Below are positions 31,881-37,948 of a stretch of 37,948 bases of DNA, piece after piece. This DNA is from Pseudomonadota bacterium (lineage in GTDB: Bacteria > Pseudomonadota > Gammaproteobacteria > Halothiobacillales > Halothiobacillaceae): positions 1 through 37,948 of the forward strand of contig JAJYPA010000022.1 in the NCBI GenBank assembly GCA_021795795.1, read 5' to 3'. Within the stretch, counting starts at the first letter, position 1. Each line of letters opens with the position of its first letter. A program made the translations under genes and the position numbers. A model generated the notes under the pieces. It was not told the origin of the DNA. It saw only the letters and a list, made by a program, of their open reading frames with translations, and did no database searches.

Positions 31881-34171
31881 CCAAAGTCGCTGAGTTACAG
31901 ATCGAGATTGCGGCCAATGTCGCGCGGCTGACCGAGGATTTCAGCCGCGCAAAATCCGAAGTCAATCGCTCGATGAACAGCATCCAACGGGACGTCAAGG
32001 AACATTTGGAGGGCGTCCAGGAATCGCTCAAATCCATGAAGGAGATGGTCGAGGCGATGGGTGTCGCGCTGCTGGCCGAGCACCTGGTGGAGGCGGCGAA
32101 GGGGGCCGCCGAGTTCGGCGACCAGATCGAACATGCCGCACAGAAGACCGGGATGAGCGCTGAATCACTGCAGGGTCTGGGTTTTGCGGCAAAAATGTCG
32201 GACGTTGATTTCGAGTCATTGTCGGTTGGACTCGAGCATCTGTCGCGCGCCATGTTGCAGACGCAGCAAGGTTCACTGCAGTCGGCTTCCGCCTTTCAGT
32301 CGGTCGGGATTTCGGCCCAGCAACTCAAGAGCATGAGCATGGACGAGGTGCTGTCCAAGGTAGCCGACAAATTCCACGCGACCCAGGATGGGGCCACCAA
32401 GACAGCACTGGCCATGCAGATTTTTGGGCGCTCTGGCGCGGAATTGATCCCGTTGCTCGACCAAGGATCCGAGGGAATCGATGCCCTCAAAGCGAAGGCG
32501 AAACAGCTCGGCATCGTGATGAGCGATGAGGCGGTCAAGCAGTCAGCCGAGTTTGCCGACAAGCTGAAAGAACTCTCGGCCGAGGGGGAGGCGACGACTC
32601 GCAACCTGATGGGCGAACTCATGCCAGCGATGAACAAGATCGTGGGTGCGTTCCTCAAGGGGAGTTCCGATGGCGGGGCGCTGAAGGAGATTTTCCGGCA
32701 AATTGGCGATGGCGCCGTCTGGCTGACCGGATTCATCGCTAAACTGTCTGCAACGGTGGTGGCGCTCGGCAAAACGATTGCCATGGTCGCGGCCGTGGTG
32801 TCGCACCCGCTTTCCGCGAAATCCATCTTCAAGGACTGGATCGATGATGTCAATGCGCTACAGGATAAGACCAACCAGTTCCTGGAAAAACTCAACGAGG
32901 CGCCTTCTAAATCGTCGGAATCCGAATCGGAAGGTGCGACGGGCACTGGCTCGTTCAAGGTTTACAAGACCAGCGGCACAGGCAACAAATCGCACATGTC
33001 CGAGTACGAGCAGCGGCTCGCGGACGCCAAAATCTACTACCAGCAGACCAATGATCTGAGGCAGTACTCGAAGCAGCAGGAAATCCAGTACTGGCAGGAT
33101 ATTCTCGAGACGGAAAAGGTTTCTGCGAACGACCGCCTCGCCATTCAGCGCCGCGTCTCCTCGCTACGGCTGGAACAGATGAAGAAGGAGTCCGCCGACC
33201 GGCAAAAGCTGGCCGAGGAAGCCATCCAGGCATCCCGTGACCGGGCGCTCGGCGAGGTCGCGCTCGATGAGCAGAGGGCGCAGACGCAGCTGCAGTCCGG
33301 CCAAATCACCCATGACCAGTTGCTGCAGATTCAGCAGGCCTATGAGGAGAAGAAATACCGGATCGAAGTGGAAGCGCAGCAGAAACGCATCGCGCTCCTG
33401 CAGGGCGATCCGAATCACGATCCGGTGGCGCTGCAGAAGCAGCTTGATCAACTCGCGCAGATCCAGCAGAAGCATACGCTCGACATAGAAAGGATGCACA
33501 CCCAGGCGGCCGCCGCGTCAGCGGCAGCCTGGCAAAAGGCCTTCCAGCCGATCGCGCAGGCGTTTGATACCACCATCAAGGGCATGATCATGGGCACGAC
33601 CACCTGGCAGAAGGGGGTGACGAATCTCCTGAATTCGGTGGTGGCCGAGTTCGTCAATGCCGGCGTCAAGATGGTCACCCAATGGGCAGCGAACGAGATG
33701 GCCAAAACCGTCGCCACCATGACCGGTACGGCGACGCGCACGGCAGCCGAGCAGTCGGCCAATGCCACAGGATTGGCGTCTTCCGCCATGACGGTCGTCA
33801 AAGCCATCATGAACGATGCGGCCAAGGTGTTCTCGGGAGTCTGGGCCGCACTTGCCGGCATTCCCTATGTAGGGCCTGCCATGGCCGCTGGGGCGGCACC
33901 TGCCGCCATGGCCACCGTCGCAGGTGTTGCCGGCAGTGTTGCTTCCTCTGCAGGGGGTGCCTGGCAAATCCCGTCCGACCGGCTCAACTTTGTCCACAAA
34001 AACGAGACCATCCTGCCCGCTGACAAATCCGCCGGGCTCGACCGGCTCATCAGTGGGGGCGGCGGCACGATCCACATCCACGGCCAGCCGCAAGACCGGA
34101 TTTCGGTTGCCGATCTGCAGCAGATGCTCAAACAGATGGGCCGCAATTTCGTTAACGTCCTGCCGACCTGA
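31877..34171 (+). CDS. Tail tape measure protein
   Basis: A 764-aa protein that sets tail length. The N-terminus (KVAELQIEIAANVARLTEDF, then SFSRA-like helices and MEEAMGV-like turns to about residue 100) is a TMP_2-type domain. A long coiled coil with Gln/Lys/Glu-rich helices covers about residues 390-560. A hydrophobic Ala/Gly-rich zone (about 575-700, with AALAGIPYVGPAMAAGAAPA) may form membrane-spanning segments during DNA entry. It ends SVADLQQMLKQMGRNFVNVL. It directly follows the chaperone frame. Confidence 0.92.
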   Translation: MTKVAELQIEIAANVARLTEDFSRAKSEVNRSMNSIQRDVKEHLEGVQESLKSMKEMVEAMGVALLAEHLVEAAKGAAEFGDQIEHAAQKTGMSAESLQGLGFAAKMSDVDFESLSVGLEHLSRAMLQTQQGSLQSASAFQSVGISAQQLKSMSMDEVLSKVADKFHATQDGATKTALAMQIFGRSGAELIPLLDQGSEGIDALKAKAKQLGIVMSDEAVKQSAEFADKLKELSAEGEATTRNLMGELMPAMNKIVGAFLKGSSDGGALKEIFRQIGDGAVWLTGFIAKLSATVVALGKTIAMVAAVVSHPLSAKSIFKDWIDDVNALQDKTNQFLEKLNEAPSKSSESESEGATGTGSFKVYKTSGTGNKSHMSEYEQRLADAKIYYQQTNDLRQYSKQQEIQYWQDILETEKVSANDRLAIQRRVSSLRLEQMKKESADRQKLAEEAIQASRDRALGEVALDEQRAQTQLQSGQITHDQLLQIQQAYEEKKYRIEVEAQQKRIALLQGDPNHDPVALQKQLDQLAQIQQKHTLDIERMHTQAAAASAAAWQKAFQPIAQAFDTTIKGMIMGTTTWQKGVTNLLNSVVAEFVNAGVKMVTQWAANEMAKTVATMTGTATRTAAEQSANATGLASSAMTVVKAIMNDAAKVFSGVWAALAGIPYVGPAMAAGAAPAAMATVAGVAGSVASSAGGAWQIPSDRLNFVHKNETILPADKSAGLDRLISGGGGTIHIHGQPQDRISVADLQQMLKQMGRNFVNVLPT

Positions 34172-34174
34172 GCC

Positions 34175-37100
34175 ATGGGGATCGCACCCGCACCCCGCCC
34201 GCAGCTCTATCCGACACCACGGGTATCCAACGGCCTGTCGGATGCCTACACCGATATTCTGGGCGGAGAGCCGCTGCAATCGAATATGTGCGGGAACAAT
34301 ACCGCGCTCAATGCAGGTGGATTATCAGCAGTGCTGACAGTTCAGGCAGGCGGCTCCACGGGGAAGCAAGTCATCATCCCGCAGTCGTGGTTTGGGGGCA
34401 ACGTCACCTGGGTGCGCGGGCTTTTCAGTCCAGCCGCAACACCGCGTTATCAGGCTTTCATGGCCGATTTCACGGGGACGGACACGTCCAACTACGCCGA
34501 CACAACCCAGCCGGCGGTGAACCTGTATTCAGGTGGGGTGCTGTCGACCACGGTGCCGGTACTGGCGTCGGTCTCGGTGGGAACGCAGTTGCAGGCGTAC
34601 TATTCCTATCGGGATGGCACGCTCTCCGTCAAAGGGCAGTCCATGGAGGGCTGGCCGCAACTGCACGTCGATCCCTACCAGGGCACGGCGAACGACGGCG
34701 ACGACTACCTGATGGTGTCGCTCTACCACGCCTACCTGACCTCGGGAAACGAGAAGTACAAGAAACTTGCTGACCGGATAGGCAACGCGCTGCTCGATGC
34801 CGGACGGTGGGACAGCAATCACGTCCGCTTCGACATCCCGTTCTCAGCTCTGGATGGCGAGGTCGGGTACTACGATTATTCGGCACCCACCACGCCCTTT
34901 GCTGTCGTCAACTCGCCCTTGGGCCTGGAGATCGAGACGACGGTGAATAGTGGCGGCCCTCCCTGGAACTATGCAGGTTTCGGCCTTTGGCCGACCATCA
35001 ATATTCCGGCGGGAGCCATTTTCTCGTCCCTCGATGTCACGCTGATCGGCGACGGATCCGGGCGCTCGGTCCTGGTGAATCTGAATACCGATCCCACGAA
35101 ATCGATCAATGGAGATTACTACCGGCGCATCACCATGATCCCGACCGATGCGCATGGCGCAGTAACCGCCTCTTTGACGCAATCGGATTTCTGGAAAGTC
35201 GGCAACGTCGTCTACGATTCCCTGCACCAGGACTACAGTTACATCGGCACCTACGGCAGCAATGTCGCTTCCCTGATTCAGGAGGTCGATGCGCCCAACC
35301 GGCGCATCCGCACCCAGTTCCAGTACGACTTCACCGGCAACGGCTACGGCTATGCCGGCTGTTATTTCGGCGCCGCAGCACAGTCTAGCGCAGGAACATC
35401 GCATCTCAACTTCGATTTCTATGCGGCTCAGCCGGGCATCGGCACGCTCACCGCCGTGGATTCTGCTGGGGTGAGTCATGCGGTGTGGCTCTCCTGGGTG
35501 GCCGGCAAGAACAGTTTTTCCATACCGTGGGTGGGTTCGATTCCGCTGCCGCAATGCCAGATTTATGCGCCGGTGCAGCCCTGTTACTGGGGCGATGTTC
35601 CAGCGGCAGGGCTCTATTGGGGGCCGGATCAGGTGGGTTTTTCGCAAAGCACCTTCGCGCACCCGGTGCAGGAATTCAAATTCGACGCCGTGGGAAGCCC
35701 TATCACGTTTTCCATCATCGAGAATTCCTGGTACGCAGTCCTGCAGAATTATCCAGGCTGCACTGCTAACACCATCGCCTTCGACAGCATGCGCTATGAC
35801 GCGGTGGCGACCATGGCGGGTACCAACCCGACGCTGCTCAACGGCGTGCAAATCTCCTTTCCGTCGAACAACCTGAATCAACCCTATCAGGTCACCTTCA
35901 AGGAAATCGATTTCCAGATCACGCTGCAGGATGGTCCAGCATCCGATCCGGTGCGTTATCAGGGCATTCCGCGCTGGACCTACAAATGGACGGATAGCTT
36001 GGGTTACCTTGGCTACGGCTCCTGGCGAGGACCCTCGGCGGTGGGATACAACTGGCTCGCGGGCTGGTATCAGTCTGGAATCGTCAATCCAGACAATGGG
36101 CGCCGCATCTCGGACATGATGCTGGATTTCATGATGGACGCGCAAAACCAGTATGCCGCATGGTGGCCTGCCAAACTCAAAGGACCTTTCGTGCCGCGAT
36201 ACGGCAGGCCATCCTGGGAGGCGCTGACAACCCAGGGCTATATCGCCGGGACGATGCAGCCCTCGACCTACAACCAGTGGTACTACCCGGATACCGACGA
36301 CTGGTACGGCTACATGTACCGCGCGCTGCTGTCCGTTGCGCAGTTCTACTACTATTCGCGCTCGAGTACAGCCAAAACCATCCTCGACAACTGGATGGCG
36401 TGGCTGGATCAGAACATCGTCGCCTCCGGCAACTACTGGGCGCCGCCTTCCGACTTCTATCCGGACGGCACGGTGGGCTACACCTATCAGCCTATCTATT
36501 CCTTCACCTGTATCGCAGCGGCTTGCATCTACAAATACTGGGTGGATGGCGATGCCATCGCCTTCAAGTGGTACCGGCGCATGCTCGATTCGATGTTCGC
36601 CACCCAGCGCCAGACCGCGACCGGCATGCTTGCAGGAATTTATCCGACCGCAGAAGGATCAGGCTACGCCACGGCGAGCGTGGCGTTCACGGTGAATAAC
36701 GGTGCGACCGCACCTGTTGCGACGGCTTTCATCGCAGGCGGCAAGATTACCCATTACGACGTGGTAAATCCTGGCGCCGGGATCACTTCAATCAGTTGTC
36801 AGGTCACAGGCGACGGCTCCGGGGCAGCAGGAAATCCCTATCTCTCGGACGATCTGGTGGGCGCGTTTTCCACGTCGCATACCGGCTGGGAAGCGGCGGA
36901 GATCCTCAACACCTACGGGATGCTCATCAACGGCGCGCGTGCCGGCGGCACGGTGAGTTTTGCGTTGTCTCCCACCGCCAACGACCTCACCGCCTGGGAA
37001 GGCTTGCTGGCGTTCTACCAGCGCACATCGCGCGATATGCGCCCCTCGATGCAGACGGCGGATTGGATCCCGATCCATGAATACCGCGTCGACCCTTACC

Positions 37101-37894
37101 ACAACGGCTCCGCCATCGAGAACCCGATGGTTAAAGACACCCACGCCAAGGGGGCCATGTGGACGGAAACCATCGCCCCGACGCTCTATGCCTCGGTGGA
37201 ATACGCGCGCTATACAAACGACTGGTCCTGGACGGATGCGATCTACGCGCTCCTGATCGAATTTACCGGCAATATTGAGGACAAAACCATGCAGATTTTT
37301 CCGGCGCTTCCCGGGCTATCCTGGAACGTGCAGAAGACCCCGCAGTTCAGCACCATTTCTCACCGCGCCGTCTCGGGATATGAAGTGCGCACTGCACTCA
37401 TGCAGTATCCGCTCTGGACCTTTTCGCTCGCCTACGACCTGCTGCGTGACAACGCGACCAACGAACTCAAGACCCTGATGGGATTCTTCCTGCAGAGCCA
37501 GGGAAGTTTCGCGGCCTTCCTCTACAGCGACCCATCGGACAATGCCGTGACCAATCAGGGATTCGGCACCGGGGATGGGGTGACGACATCATTCCAGCTG
37601 ATTCGCGCCTACGGCGGATTCATCGAGCCCGTGCAAAACCTCAACGGTACGCCCAGCATTTACCTCAATGGCGTGCAGCAGACGGTAGGGATCGGCAATC
37701 AGTGCCAGATCAGTTCGACCGGACTCGTCACCTTCACGACCGCTCCGGCATCGGGCGCGGTACTCACCTGGACGGGCAATTTCTATTACCGGGTGCGCTT
37801 CGCGGCTGACAAGGCCGATTTCAACCAGTTCATGTACCAACTCTATGAACTCAAGCAACTGTCCTTCGTCGGCAGCCCGCTGAACAAGGTGTGA
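34175..37894 (+). CDS. Giant tail protein: putative enzyme region fused to DUF2460 distal tail protein
   Basis: A 1239-aa protein. Seen: a beta-rich N-terminus (about 1-170), a helical stretch (YLMVSLYHAYLTSGNEKYKK, about 177-196), two beta-sandwich-like regions (about 240-590), then a Trp/Tyr-rich helical region (about 590-1035; GYLGYGSWRGPSAVGYNWLA, YAAWWPAKLKGPFVPRYG), interrupted at about 825-880 by a GSGY-type beta insert. Helix-pair content resembles (alpha/alpha) toroid glycoside hydrolases, but I cannot place catalytic residues. Residues 1039-1239 are a complete DUF2460 domain (FPALPGLSWNVQKTPQFST; GTGDGVTTSFQLIRAYGGF). The ATG at 34175 follows the tape measure stop by 3 nt and has no clear Shine-Dalgarno sequence, so it is probably coupled. 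Confidence 0.85.
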   Translation: MGIAPAPRPQLYPTPRVSNGLSDAYTDILGGEPLQSNMCGNNTALNAGGLSAVLTVQAGGSTGKQVIIPQSWFGGNVTWVRGLFSPAATPRYQAFMADFTGTDTSNYADTTQPAVNLYSGGVLSTTVPVLASVSVGTQLQAYYSYRDGTLSVKGQSMEGWPQLHVDPYQGTANDGDDYLMVSLYHAYLTSGNEKYKKLADRIGNALLDAGRWDSNHVRFDIPFSALDGEVGYYDYSAPTTPFAVVNSPLGLEIETTVNSGGPPWNYAGFGLWPTINIPAGAIFSSLDVTLIGDGSGRSVLVNLNTDPTKSINGDYYRRITMIPTDAHGAVTASLTQSDFWKVGNVVYDSLHQDYSYIGTYGSNVASLIQEVDAPNRRIRTQFQYDFTGNGYGYAGCYFGAAAQSSAGTSHLNFDFYAAQPGIGTLTAVDSAGVSHAVWLSWVAGKNSFSIPWVGSIPLPQCQIYAPVQPCYWGDVPAAGLYWGPDQVGFSQSTFAHPVQEFKFDAVGSPITFSIIENSWYAVLQNYPGCTANTIAFDSMRYDAVATMAGTNPTLLNGVQISFPSNNLNQPYQVTFKEIDFQITLQDGPASDPVRYQGIPRWTYKWTDSLGYLGYGSWRGPSAVGYNWLAGWYQSGIVNPDNGRRISDMMLDFMMDAQNQYAAWWPAKLKGPFVPRYGRPSWEALTTQGYIAGTMQPSTYNQWYYPDTDDWYGYMYRALLSVAQFYYYSRSSTAKTILDNWMAWLDQNIVASGNYWAPPSDFYPDGTVGYTYQPIYSFTCIAAACIYKYWVDGDAIAFKWYRRMLDSMFATQRQTATGMLAGIYPTAEGSGYATASVAFTVNNGATAPVATAFIAGGKITHYDVVNPGAGITSISCQVTGDGSGAAGNPYLSDDLVGAFSTSHTGWEAAEILNTYGMLINGARAGGTVSFALSPTANDLTAWEGLLAFYQRTSRDMRPSMQTADWIPIHEYRVDPYHNGSAIENPMVKDTHAKGAMWTETIAPTLYASVEYARYTNDWSWTDAIYALLIEFTGNIEDKTMQIFPALPGLSWNVQKTPQFSTISHRAVSGYEVRTALMQYPLWTFSLAYDLLRDNATNELKTLMGFFLQSQGSFAAFLYSDPSDNAVTNQGFGTGDGVTTSFQLIRAYGGFIEPVQNLNGTPSIYLNGVQQTVGIGNQCQISSTGLVTFTTAPASGAVLTWTGNFYYRVRFAADKADFNQFMYQLYELKQLSFVGSPLNKV
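37277..37291 (+). promoter_or_regulatory. Internal Shine-Dalgarno and ATG for a stand-alone DUF2460 protein
   Basis: Inside the giant reading frame, GAGG (37277-37280) lies 8 nt before an in-frame ATG (37289-37291), exactly where DUF2460 proteins normally begin (M then QIFPALPGL). Translation from here would give a 201-aa protein ending at 37894, the usual family length. In the fusion, the same bases are read as the linker NIEDKT. This looks like a preserved ancestral start. Confidence 0.65.
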
Positions 37895-37896
37895 TC

Positions 37897-37948
37897 ATGA
37901 AAGCCGCATCGCCTGCTCTGGTCGCGCTCCTGGCGTCCAATCAATATC
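37897..37948 (+). CDS. DUF2163-like tail protein, 5' end only
   Basis: Only 17 codons are in the window: MKAASPALVALLASNQY. This start, placed 2 nt after the DUF2460 stop, fits the DUF2163 (TIGR02218-like) tail protein that follows DUF2460 in gene transfer agents and related siphoviruses. The identification rests on order and a few residues. Confidence 0.6.
   Translation, partial: MKAASPALVALLASNQY

Larger units (their letters stand above)
4474..37948. mobile_element. Siphovirus-type prophage, left part (right end outside window)
   Basis: From the serine-recombinase operon to the window end there is a nearly complete ordered phage genome: repressor region, early recombination and replication genes, then terminase, HK97-fold head genes and long-tail genes. 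Gene density is high, with many 1-4 nt overlaps, and base composition looks more GC-rich than the flank before 4474. The left boundary is inferred to lie between the CDF transporter stop (4293) and 4474. No attachment repeat can be identified because the right end is missing. No lysis or tail-tip genes are visible yet; they may lie further right. Confidence 0.85.

Noticed and set aside
34844..36145. 433-codon minus-strand open frame inside the giant tail gene
   Set aside because: Antisense shadow of a continuous plus-strand coding frame; no ribosome-binding site or domain.
1..37948. CRISPR arrays, rRNA genes and additional tRNA genes
   Set aside because: No regularly spaced repeat-spacer pattern and no other tRNA-like or rRNA segment was found on reading both strands; only the tmRNA 3' end is present.

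Overview
The window looks like part of a proteobacterial chromosome, most likely betaproteobacterial. It begins inside the 3' end of a tmRNA gene (ssrA), a classic island insertion site, and from about 4.47 kb it carries a large siphovirus-type prophage that runs off the right edge. The betaproteobacterial assignment rests on the tmRNA acceptor end and on the CrcB and CadR/PbrR-type genes; I cannot name a genus.

Left flank (1-4473). After the ssrA terminator there is a gene-poor stretch. It is followed by a fluoride-resistance operon: promoter, fluoride riboswitch with a terminator platform, crcB, a HIT-family protein, a DUF190 protein, and a zinc-ribbon/HEAT protein, with overlapping or tightly spaced reading frames. 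Next comes a heavy-metal pair: a divergent CadR/PbrR-type MerR regulator and a CzcD-like cation diffusion facilitator, with a textbook 19-bp-spacer MerR operator-promoter upstream of the transporter. This flank is therefore ion-stress cargo.

Recombinase and control region (4474-10886). On the minus strand, an overlapping operon encodes a small protein, a DUF2924 protein, a large serine recombinase and a small HTH protein. An XRE repressor and an ImmA/IrrE metalloprotease follow on the same strand. A palindromic operator region separates these from two plus-strand genes of unknown function that end at an intrinsic terminator. A repeat-containing control region then precedes the early operon.

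Early replication and recombination operon (10887-18850, plus strand). It holds an AlpA-like HTH protein, small hypothetical proteins, a BRO-type antirepressor, a Sak4-like ATPase with a putative ssDNA-binding partner, a DUF6511 protein, a Cas4/RecB-like Fe-S nuclease, a P4-type primase-helicase, a RuvC-like resolvase and a DUF6362 HTH protein. Many genes overlap by 1-4 nt, so translation is probably coupled. A long inverted repeat lies in the leader of the resolvase gene.

Middle region (18959-21562). A ParB-domain DNA methyltransferase on the plus strand converges on a three-gene minus-strand cassette (DUF3489, DUF6900 and a 65-aa protein). An HNH endonuclease then sits directly before the terminase genes.

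Late structural operon (21646-37948, plus strand). Order: small and large terminase, HK97 portal, S49 capsid protease, HK97 major capsid protein, a likely head decoration protein, connector, head closure, gp10-like, DUF3168 tail terminator, a small protein, major tail protein, two tail-assembly chaperone frames joined by a probable -1 frameshift, tape measure, a 1239-residue tail protein, and the first codons of a DUF2163 gene. The 1239-residue protein is the most unusual item: about 1000 residues that look like a beta-domain plus Trp/Tyr-rich helical-toroid enzyme are fused in frame to a full-length DUF2460 distal-tail protein. The ancestral Shine-Dalgarno sequence and ATG of the DUF2460 gene appear to survive inside the fusion.
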